Assembly: GCA_024233305.1 (NCBI GenBank)
Contig: JACKPV010000025.1
Coordinates: 62,001 to 126,000 of the forward strand
Source of the DNA: Verrucomicrobiales bacterium
GTDB lineage: Bacteria > Verrucomicrobiota > Verrucomicrobiia > Limisphaerales > J093
Reading direction: 5' to 3'
DNA length: 64,000 bases
The translations under genes were made by a program, and so were the position numbers. This document shows, one piece after another, positions 9,311-17,900 of this stretch. Numbering within the stretch: the stretch's first letter is position 1; every line of letters starts with the position of its first letter. The notes beneath the pieces were generated by a model. It was not told the DNA's origin, did not search any database, and saw only the letters and a program-made list of their open reading frames with translations.

Positions 9311-9479
9311 GGGCGGGAGTATGAAGCCCCGCTTGGCAAAATGCACGCCCGCGATCACGGCTCCGTGGCTGGAGGATTTCCGCGCGAGTTACCGGAGGGC
9401 ACCGCCAATTCGCCCGATGAACCGCACCGATTTGTTCTTGCGGCGGGGGAACCGTGCCCTTACGGTCTGCGCGCTGGCT

Positions 9480-9554
9480 GCGCGCTTAGCTCAGTGGTAG
9501 AGCACATCCTTCACACGGATGGGGTCGCAGGTTCAAGTCCTGCAGCGCGCACCA
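9480..9554 (+). tRNA. tRNA-Val (anticodon CAC), CCA encoded
   Basis: The cloverleaf folds fully. Acceptor GCGCGCT pairs with AGCGCGC, the D arm is GCTC-AGTGGTA-GAGC, the anticodon stem CATCC/GGATG carries loop TTCACAC with anticodon CAC, and the T arm is GCAGG-TTCAAGT-CCTGC. The 3' CCA is in the DNA. A tyrosine-recombinase fragment follows about 390 bp downstream, so the 3' end of this tRNA is a likely integration site. Confidence 0.96.
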
Positions 9555-9731
9555 TCCTCTCCTCCAAGCATTTCCGCTGTTTTCCAAGGGCTTACAAACT
9601 CGTCCCTGGCCGCGCCGACCACCCGAGTTCTCCGGAGTTTCCCTGGACTTGTCCGCAGTTGTCGCCCGAGAACCTGGCAACAGTTGGCCCTCTATGCTGA
9701 CCCTGCGTTCAGTCATCAGGAAGGCACCCAA

Positions 9732-9924
9732 CCGTAACTATGCAGATGGATTCACCACGGATGGGCACTGATGGGCACTGATATTGAGGGAAACCGGAAT
9801 CGCGCGCCCTGGGTTCGGGCTCACCATTTAGTGAGGCTTCCCGCCCTCTCCGCCAAAACGGCAGCGCCGCGCCCCATCCGTGGCATCCGTGCCCATCCGC
9901 GGTCCGTTGACTGAATCGATACGG
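9732..9924. repeat. MITE-like element, type B copy 1
   Basis: 193 bp. The left tip reads inward CCGTAACTATGCAG and the right tip inward CCGTATCGATTCAGTC; the interior holds inverted 'CACGGATGGGCAC' / 'GTGCCCATCCG' runs. It is nearly the same length and sequence as the copy at 59369-59561, and a decayed copy is at 37995-38165. No coding potential. The rest of the gap between tRNA-Val and this element (9555-9731) holds no gene; it has the motif CCAAGGGCTTACAA, which recurs in similar form behind the tRNA-Met fragment at 11280. Confidence 0.75.
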
Positions 9925-9937
9925 CTCAGGCACAGCG

Positions 9938-10279
9938 GTGGTGGACGCGGCGGCCTCGAAGGTCAGGCGGCGCCGGATCGTGCATCTGGAGCCCGCGGCG
10001 CGGGACTGGCTTGCGGTGGCGTGGGAGCTGCAGGCGGAACTTCCAGTGCCGCAGGTGTCGCGCCGCCGGTGGACCCGGATGCTCCGGGATCACCCCGGCT
10101 TCGAGGACTGGCCCAAGGACGTACTGCGCCATACGGCAGCGTCTCATCTCCTGACGCTCAAGAAGGACGCCGCCGGCGTCGCCCTCGAACTCGGCAACAG
10201 CCCGCAGGTGTTGCTGACGCATTACCGGGAGTTGGTGACGCGCGACCAAGCGGCGGAGTTCTGGGCCTTGGTGCCGTAG
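9938..10279 (+). pseudogene. C-terminal half of a tyrosine recombinase (phage-type integrase)
   Basis: 113 codons that match only the end of the catalytic domain. SKVRRRRIVHLEPAARDWL corresponds to the beta-sheet region with the catalytic lysine, DVLRHTAASHLLTLKKDAAGVALELGNSP to the box with the HxxR arginine and second histidine (as LRHTAAS and ALELGNSP), and LLTHYRELVT holds the tyrosine nucleophile. The N-terminal DNA-binding and first catalytic arginine regions are missing; upstream there is a MITE instead. Intact verrucomicrobial integrases of this type are about 350-450 aa. It is most likely a remnant of an element that used the neighbouring tRNA-Val as its attachment site. Confidence 0.8.
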
Positions 10280-10397
10280 CCTCAATAGTTGCGCCTCGCC
10301 TGCAGTCGTGTTACGTGTGCCCCCATCAGCCCGCCGTCGATCTCGGTCCGAGCGAGGCTTGGTAGTCGCAGTCAAGCATCAACACCTCAGGAGAACC

Positions 10398-11183
10398 ATG
10401 AAACTCATTCCCACCGTCGCCACCTGCACCGCCCTCTTGTTCGTCGGCGTTTCCCTCAGTCAAGCCGCTCCCCCGTCCATCGAAGTCCTGCTCCGTGACG
10501 TGGACACCGAGGTACTCATCGGGCAGTACCGCCACCTGCGTACGCGAGCCTCGGAGATGGAGGTGGAGCTTGCCCTGGAACGGGTGCAACTGCGGCACTC
10601 ACGGACGATGTCCGAAGAGGCCGAAAGAGGGATGGCCATCGCCGAAGAACGCTTGGAAGTGATCCGTAACCTCGCTGCCGAGACGCGGGAGCGGATCATC
10701 CGACTCAACAATCGACCAGAAGAGCGCGAGCGACCCGACCGCGAAGCCCGTCCTGCTGAACGCGAATCCGAACGTTCTCGGACGGACGCCCCCGAAGCGC
10801 GGAGAGGTGCACTTTCTCGTCCGATGGCGCTCCTGCAGGGACGTTGGGTCGGCGTGGAAGTCGGCTCTGATGCCAGGGCGGAAATGAGCGTCGAAGGTCA
10901 GTTGGTCCGTTTCCGCCTGCCGGATCGGGGAGAGTGGTACGTCGGTCGATTGGTGGCAGCGAGTCGGACGGATCGGGACCAGGTTTTCGCCGTCGACCTG
11001 AAGATTGAGGAATGCGTGGTACCGGAGTACATCGGCCGCATGACGAAAGCCCTCGTACGTTTGGGAGAAGATCGTCTCACTCTTGCCGGCAATGAGCCGG
11101 GCCGAGAGGAAAGGCCGACCGGCTTTGAACGGCAGGGAGAAACCCGCGTATTCAACTTCGAGCGACTCCGAGCTGAACGCTGA
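10398..11183 (+). CDS. Exported coiled-coil protein with a TIGR03067/lipocalin-like C-terminal domain
   Basis: 261 aa. The ATG at 10398 was chosen over the longer frame from 10308 because a good ribosome site (CAGGAGA, 10388-10394) sits 4-9 nt before it and a signal peptide follows (MKLIPTVATCTALLFVGVSLSQAA). Residues ~30-120 are rich in Arg/Glu/Leu and predicted to be coiled coil, followed by a charged low-complexity linker (NNRPEERERPDREARPAERESE). The last ~110 residues resemble the TIGR03067 domain of Planctomycetes and Verrucomicrobia: LLQGRWVGVEVGSDARAEMSV, then IEECVVPEYIGRM, then LGEDRLTLAGNEPGREERPTGFE. Function unknown. It lies between two tRNA-derived attachment-site candidates and may be cargo. 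Confidence 0.8.
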   Translation: MKLIPTVATCTALLFVGVSLSQAAPPSIEVLLRDVDTEVLIGQYRHLRTRASEMEVELALERVQLRHSRTMSEEAERGMAIAEERLEVIRNLAAETRERIIRLNNRPEERERPDREARPAERESERSRTDAPEARRGALSRPMALLQGRWVGVEVGSDARAEMSVEGQLVRFRLPDRGEWYVGRLVAASRTDRDQVFAVDLKIEECVVPEYIGRMTKALVRLGEDRLTLAGNEPGREERPTGFERQGETRVFNFERLRAER

Positions 11184-11222
11184 CAACGGCGTGCGCAGCC
11201 CCCAGGAGCACAACTTGAACCA

Positions 11223-11279
11223 CAGCCCTTCAGACTCATAACCTGAAGGTCATAGGTTCAAATCCTATCCCCGCAACCA
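11223..11279 (+). other. 3' half of a tRNA-Met gene (attachment-site remnant)
   Basis: The sequence folds as an anticodon arm with loop CTCATAA (anticodon CAT), a T arm ATAGG-TTCAAAT-CCTAT, the 3' acceptor strand CCCCGCA and an encoded ACCA (11276-11279). No D arm or 5' acceptor strand (expected TGCGGGG) precedes it; the DNA upstream is the end of the 10398-11183 gene and its trailer. A tRNA 3' half without its 5' half is the usual product of integration into a tRNA gene. Confidence 0.75.
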
Positions 11280-11723
11280 ATTACCAAGGACTTACAACTT
11301 CTCCTTCAAGGGCTTGACGGCAGTTCCGCCGCTTCCCGACGTCTCCGTGAAACCGTGGGAAACCATGGGAAACAAAGTGGAACTTTTGTGGAATTTTCGG
11401 CCCGCCCAAGAGCCCCTCGCAGACACGCTTCCCACCCGGCGCCCCCTGTCAGATCACCGGGCGGCTTCCGTAATTCCCCCCCGTCCCGCGTCCAGCCGCA
11501 GCAAGGTGGGTGTGAGCGGTCATCAAACCCCACCGCGTCGCGAGCCCAGTTCGGGCCATCCGCCACCGGCAGGGGAGGTTCGGACGCCGACGGAAGCTCG
11601 GAACAAGGCCGTTCGGCACCTGACGGGTGAAACCGCGAGGAAGTCCCTCCGGGATCAAAAGAACACTTGAAGCCTGAACGCATGCAGGTAAACATATCTA
11701 AAGTCTCAACACTCGCGTTCGCC
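11280..11723. other. Gene-free stretch before the RHS locus
   Basis: No supported gene. It begins with CCAAGGACTTACAA, close to the motif behind tRNA-Val at 9590, then has the tract GTGGGAAACCATGGGAAAC, typical of DNA beside tRNA-integrated elements. It probably contains the promoter of the RHS locus, but no clear -35/-10 pair stands out. Confidence 0.4.
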
Positions 11724-14700
11724 ATGAAATCTGTTCAGTCCGTCTCGGAGGGTTTGCTGCGGTCGATGTCTTTCCTGGGTTCGCTGGCCGTGGCCGGGCT
11801 GCTTGGCCACGCAGGGGAGGCGACCTCATTGGTGAGGGTCGGGCCGGAAAGTCGGGTCCTGCGCGAGAGCACGACGCCCATCGGGCCGGACGAAACCGTG
11901 GTCGAGGTGGTGCGCCAGGGGATCGACGAAACCGGGGCGGCCGTCGAGGTGCCCTCCCGGTATGTCACCCTGGCAACGGGGTTGAACCGTTGGGACGAGC
12001 GCGCGCGGGAATGGCTGGCTGCGGTGCCGGAGTTCGAGGCAACGGCCGAGGGCTACTTCGTCGCCCGACAGACGCGAACCAGGTTGATTCTGCCTCCGGA
12101 CCTCTCGACCGAGCCGGTGGACATGCTCGGTCCCGATGGAGTCCGCCTCATCAGCGCTCCGTTCGGGCTGAGCGTGGTCGATCTCTCCACCGGGGACACC
12201 GCCTTGCTGGGTTACCTGCAGCCCTGTCGGGCCGAGCAGGTGGCGCCCGACACGGTGGTCTTCCGCAACTGCCTGACCCGGGTGCGGGCGGACTTGGTCT
12301 TCCGCATCAGCCTCGCGGGCATGGAGCAGTTCCTGATGCTCCGGGAGTGGATTCCGTCATTGCGGGATTTGGAGATGGACCCCGCCCATGTGCGGCTGCA
12401 GTTCTACACCGAGTTCTTCGAGGCCCCGGAACCGACGTCCCGCCTGACCAAACTCAAGGAGACCGATGCAGCGCTGTTGCGCGAGCGGGTGTGGGAGCCG
12501 GACCTGACCGACCGGGAACTGACGTTCGGGGAGAGCACCCGGATGATCCCTGGGCGGGCATTCGCCGCCGGGGATCAGAACGTGAGCGCGCCAGTAGCCA
12601 AGAGCTACGAGGCGGTCGAGGAGCGGCGATTCCTGGTCGAGTCCTGCGATTACCTGGACGTGGCGCCGTGGCTGGAGGGGCTGCCCGCGCCCGAGGAAAC
12701 CGTCAACTACGAAGGAGCGCGGCTTGAACCGGGCCAGCGGGTGCCAGCGAACCTGCCGGAGCGGCTGGTCGGCAAGCCTCGGTGGGCGGGCCTGCCCTTC
12801 GAGGATCGCCTGCCGGGGAAAGCCTGGGCGGTGCTCGGTCCGGAGACGTTCGAGGCGCTGGACACCGGCACGTATCTCGCCGCCAGCGGCCCGGGGTTCG
12901 TGCTCGACTACACGACCATCAACGCCAGCAAGACCAACTACACTTTCCGGGCTGATGAGACCTATTACGTCACTGCCTACGTATACCTCTACGGCACAAC
13001 GACCTTGGAAGGGGGTACCGTGATCAAGTACGCTCCCAAATCAGGGTATTCGCCTCAGTTACTCGTCACCGGGCCGGTAGACTGCAAGACCGACTTCTAC
13101 CGACCGGCAATCCTCACAGCCAAGGATGACAACACCGTGGGAACCACCATTTCGGGCAGCAGCGGCACCCCCAGCGGCAGCTATGCGCACATCGCTTTCT
13201 ACTGCTATTACACCAGCTCGGACATTGATCTGAGGCATCTGCGCGTCAAGCACGCGAACTACGGTTTCCTGTTCCAAGGCAGCACCTCCAATGCCTTGCG
13301 TCACGCGCAGTTCGTGGACTGTAGCTACCCGGTCTACGTCTACGCCGCCGGCACGGTGGCGATTCACAACCTGCTGGTCGCCCAAGGGAAGAGTGGGGGA
13401 GCGGTCTTCCGAGGCTACTCCAGCACTCTCGACGGCCAGCACATCACCGTCCACGATGCCTCGAACCTCTTCATCAATGGCGGCTCTGCCACCTTGAGCC
13501 TGAAGAACAGCCTGCTCGTCGAGGTCGACACCATCCAGAGTTACACCAGCCTCGCGACGACAGAGTTGGGAAGCAGCGCAGGAGTCTTCGCGAGCGTGGG
13601 TGAAGGGGACCACTACCTCGCTGCGGGCAGCCCGTACCGGAACGTTGGAACAGATCAAATCGACTCCGCCCTGTTGGGCGATCTGGCGGAGCTGACGACC
13701 TATGCGCCTTTGGTCTACGAGAGCGAGATCCTCACCAGCGCCACCGAGTGGTGGCCGGTCGTCGAGCGGGACACCGCGAATCCTGACCTGGGCTACCACT
13801 ACCCAGCCCTCGACTACGCGGTGAACAACCTCCAGGCCAAGAACGGAGGGACCCTGACCATCCGACCGGGAACGGCCGTCGGCGTCTTTGGCTACCTGGG
13901 TTTGGTGGCCGAGGATTACGGAACGTTGGATCTGGAAGGAACCGCCACCAAGCGAATCACCTTGGCCCATTACGTGGCCGTGCAGGAGGGAACGAACGTT
14001 TGGGGCAGTGCCCAGTACCAGCCCAACCTGGTGTGTGGCCCGCCGCACAATCGGACCTCGTATGCTGCCTCACCCGACTTGACGCTGCGGTTCGTTGACC
14101 TTTCACTGCTGGGGGGGCGCGGCTATGGGGTGACGACGATGAACGGGTGGTACTCCCCGAAGACCTTGAGTGTGCGGGACTGCCGCTTCTTCGGGGGAGG
14201 AGCCTCGATTGCCTCGGCGAGCGGGTCTCCGGTGATCGAGCTCGCCAACAACCTCTTCCGCCGAAGCAGCACGAGCTTCTACGGTTGGCCGGCGCTGACG
14301 GCGTACAACAACCTGTTCTGGGGCGCGGTGACCAACAATTTCAACCCCGGGAGCGGAGTCAGTTGGAGCCTGATGGACAACGCCTTCGACCACACGGCAA
14401 TCGGCGGATCGACGACCGGCATCAGTCGGACCCACAACGCCTATCTCGGAACGGTGAGCCCGACGCCTAGCGGCTGGGTGACGGCCAATGACCTGACCGT
14501 GGCCTCGTTCAACTACGTATCCGGGGCGTTGGGCGAGTTCTACCACTCCAGCACGAACCTGTTCGATGCCGGCAGCCGGGGGGCGGACGTGGCCGGGTTG
14601 TATCACTTCACCACTCAGGCGGACCCCGAACCTGAAGAGGACTCGGAGGTCGACATCGGGTTCCATTACGTCGCGACCGACGGAAATGGCATGCCCAACG

Positions 14701-14846
14701 ACGAGGATGGCGACGGAGTGCCTGACTACGTTGAGGACGCGAACGGCAACGGGGAGGTCGACTCGGGAGAGACCGACTGGACCGACGCGCAAGACCTGGG
14801 AGTCACGGTGTGGATCAGCCGACCACGGAAAGGCCCTGTTCCGTGA
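11724..14846 (+). CDS. Secreted right-handed parallel beta-helix protein, RHS partner
   Basis: 1040 aa from ATG 11724; in-frame starts at 11682 and 11667 (TTG) only add residues before the signal peptide (MSFLGSLAVAGLLGHAGEA). Residues ~30-400 are a domain I cannot name. Residues ~400-900 show short repeats of the parallel beta-helix type (TTLEGGTVIKYAP, IDLRHLRVKHANYGFLFQGS, LRHAQFVDCSYPVYV, LSVRDCRFFGGGASIASASGSPVIELANNLF). The tail is acidic with calcium-binding thrombospondin-type repeats (DEDGDGVPDYVEDANGNGEVD). It ends 54 bp before the RHS gene on the same strand, so the two are likely co-transcribed and co-secreted. It may display or scaffold the RHS protein; this is inference. Confidence 0.82.
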   Translation: MKSVQSVSEGLLRSMSFLGSLAVAGLLGHAGEATSLVRVGPESRVLRESTTPIGPDETVVEVVRQGIDETGAAVEVPSRYVTLATGLNRWDERAREWLAAVPEFEATAEGYFVARQTRTRLILPPDLSTEPVDMLGPDGVRLISAPFGLSVVDLSTGDTALLGYLQPCRAEQVAPDTVVFRNCLTRVRADLVFRISLAGMEQFLMLREWIPSLRDLEMDPAHVRLQFYTEFFEAPEPTSRLTKLKETDAALLRERVWEPDLTDRELTFGESTRMIPGRAFAAGDQNVSAPVAKSYEAVEERRFLVESCDYLDVAPWLEGLPAPEETVNYEGARLEPGQRVPANLPERLVGKPRWAGLPFEDRLPGKAWAVLGPETFEALDTGTYLAASGPGFVLDYTTINASKTNYTFRADETYYVTAYVYLYGTTTLEGGTVIKYAPKSGYSPQLLVTGPVDCKTDFYRPAILTAKDDNTVGTTISGSSGTPSGSYAHIAFYCYYTSSDIDLRHLRVKHANYGFLFQGSTSNALRHAQFVDCSYPVYVYAAGTVAIHNLLVAQGKSGGAVFRGYSSTLDGQHITVHDASNLFINGGSATLSLKNSLLVEVDTIQSYTSLATTELGSSAGVFASVGEGDHYLAAGSPYRNVGTDQIDSALLGDLAELTTYAPLVYESEILTSATEWWPVVERDTANPDLGYHYPALDYAVNNLQAKNGGTLTIRPGTAVGVFGYLGLVAEDYGTLDLEGTATKRITLAHYVAVQEGTNVWGSAQYQPNLVCGPPHNRTSYAASPDLTLRFVDLSLLGGRGYGVTTMNGWYSPKTLSVRDCRFFGGGASIASASGSPVIELANNLFRRSSTSFYGWPALTAYNNLFWGAVTNNFNPGSGVSWSLMDNAFDHTAIGGSTTGISRTHNAYLGTVSPTPSGWVTANDLTVASFNYVSGALGEFYHSSTNLFDAGSRGADVAGLYHFTTQADPEPEEDSEVDIGFHYVATDGNGMPNDEDGDGVPDYVEDANGNGEVDSGETDWTDAQDLGVTVWISRPRKGPVP

Positions 14847-14900
14847 GCCGGAAGGGAATCTATCGGAGTGAGAGAAGTCTGAACTCTGTGAGGTAAAGCG

Positions 14901-17900
14901 ATGAAGGTAAAACAACTGTTGAGGGTCGGCTTGCTGGCTGGGGTGGGTCTCTCCCTGGGGCTCGCCGCCGTAGGAGGGGCAAATGACTGCGGCGTGGTCG
15001 CCCTCCGACACCTAGCTCCCGCCTTCGGCGTTAGCCTCGAGGTTGACGCGTGGTTTGAGGGTTTCACGGCCCCCGAGCGCGGCTTGTCGCTCCGTGAACT
15101 CCAGGCCCTGGGAGTCCGTGCCGGCATGGATCTCCAGGCCATCCGGCTGGGAACCGGGCAGCCCGTGCCAACCCCGTCCATCATGCACTGGGCCTCGGGG
15201 CACTACGTGGCCATCACGGGCCGGGATGGTTCCCGTCTGGCACTTTTCGAGCCGCAGTTCGGCGGACAAACGTGGATCGAGGAGGACCGACTGCAAGCTC
15301 TGGGGAGTGGCTGTTACCTGGTACATGAAGCTTCGTGTTCTTCAGAGGACGAGAGGTTGGGGACACTGCAATCGGAATCGGTTTTGGGGAGAGGGTACGC
15401 GCAGTGCAGTGGCTACGGCCTCGACTACGAGCAGGATGAGGACTGCGACAACACCGATGATCCAGGTAATCTCCCACTGGATGGAGACTCACCGGCCGGT
15501 CCCGGTCCGATCGCCTGTCCCGCACCCGTCACCTGCCCCGACTGGGCTAGTGACCGATGTGACACCGGCGGGATGGCGACTTGGCGTGTTTCGGAACCCT
15601 ATATCAAGCTTTGGGTCAAGGACGTGCCACTCTACTACACGATGTCGTCAGGCCAGCGGTTTCCCTTCGAGTTGCGTTGGGTGGATGAGAACGGCCATCG
15701 TGGAACGAATGTTTTTAGTGTGGGCAAGGGCTGGGAATGTAACTGGAGATCATACATCCGCGTGGAGAGTGACGGCAGCCTCTTCTGGCCCGTGCCGTCC
15801 GGCGGAGTTCGCCACTGTCTACCGCGCACCAACTTGGTGGGGGCGACAAATGTGTTCGCCCCCATCAAACCCTCGAATGGCGAGACGATGACCACCACCG
15901 GGGCGATAAGTAGCTCCTTTACTGGATCGGCCAAAGTGGCCTACCGCTCCGGTGGCACGGCAACATACACCAACCGCTTTGCTGCCGGCAACATCACAGA
16001 GATTGCCAACTACCGGATCTTGGATGAGAAAGGCGACCGGTTTGGGCGGAAAATGGAATTCCACCATGAGGTCATTTACAACGATGACTCAAGTCCGATC
16101 ATCCGGCTGACTGAGGTCATCGACTACGACGGCAGGACGAACACTCTCGAATACTATACAACTACCAACAAAAAGCATCTGCTCAAGCATGTGACGGACC
16201 CATACGGACGGCAGATCACTTTGGAATACGACAGCCAGGACCGCCTGAGCGTCATCAGGGACATGTATGGGCTCAAGTCGACATTCGATTACGCCGACGG
16301 CACCGATCGGATGACCAAGATGGCCACACCCTACGGAGAAACCGGTTTCACATTCAGTGCCACAGGCAACATCTGGGAGCCATCAAAGCGGCAGTACATC
16401 GTGACTCTCCCCAGCGGCGCGAAGGAACTGTTCATGTATCGCGATGATTGCGGCGACCTCAGCACGGTCGTTCCCGAGTCCTACGCCGACGTGCCCGTCA
16501 ATCTCCTGGGGGATGTGTTCGCCAATGACAACATGGACCGCTATAACACGTTCGTATGGAACGCTAGCCAGTTCGCCGCGATTTCTGACCTGAACAACAT
16601 GTCCACGAATGACTTCCTGGCGGCGCGGATGCGTCACTGGGTTCGTTACGGGAACACCATCAGTCGGCAGTTGCTCTTTGAGCGGAGTGGCAGCCCGGAT
16701 CGGACCACCCAGGGGCACCGGCGCTGGTTCGCCTACGCTCATCCGGCTGATTACCCGTTGGTCGTTCCGACGGAGATGGCTGAACTCTTGGCGGAAGGCG
16801 GGGAGCGTGGCAGAAGCATGACATGGAACGACTGGGGTATGCTCACGGCAATGGAGGCGGGCTGGTATCAGCATACGAGTAGCAACAGCGTCTACCAGAG
16901 CATCACTTACGACGCCGAGGGACGCAATGTGTTGGAAGTGTGGGGACCGGATCGGGATGCGAGCAACAACCTGGAGCGCCTCCACGCCTACGGCTACTCC
17001 GACAACCGGATGGTGACCTACACCAACGCTTTGGATGAGGTCACGACCTGGTCCTACGACGGCGATTACAAGCACCCCGCCACGGTCACCTACCCCAGCG
17101 GACTGGTCCTCAACAACGTTTACAACGACAGCGGCGTGACGGAGGGCTTCTTGAGCGCGCGCTACTGGTATGACAACAGCACCCCGGTGGCCACCAACCG
17201 CTACGAGTGGGCCAACGGGAAGGTCTCCCAAGTGGTCAGCCCCCTCGGCCTGACCAACCTGTACTATTGGGATGACCTCGACCGGTTGACGAAGGTCGAG
17301 TTCCCCGTCGACAGCACCTCCATCGAACGGGAGTACAATAACTGGTGGAGCGGGAACTTCCCTGGCTCGACATCCACGAACTACGAGTACCTGCACCTCA
17401 CAAGGCAGAAGGACCGCTTGGGCAACTGGAGTTACCTCAAGTACGACGCCGGCCAGAGGGTGACCGAGGTAAAGGACGGGTTGGGCAACTCGCTGATCTA
17501 CCAGTATTGCGACTGTGGCACACTCGAATCGATCCGTGACCGAGCGGGCAACTACACCGACTTCGCCTATGACTTGGCCGGCCGACTGACCACCGTCACC
17601 CATCCCGGCAGCATCCAACAGCATCTGAGCTGGAACTCGGCCGGGCAATTGACGAACGTGTCGGACGCCAACGGCAGTGCCGCCATCACCTACAACCCGT
17701 GGGGTCTGCGGGAAAGCGTAACCAACAGCCTCGGAACCTGGTGGAAAGTCGACTACGACCACCGCTTCCGACCCGCCAGCGTGGTGCTGGCCTCCGGCGC
17801 CCAGTACACCAACACCTATGATCTGCTGGGCCGGTTGCTCACCCGCACCGAAGTCAACAGCGGTGGCGTCGAGAAGTTCGGTTACACGGCGAACCTGCCG

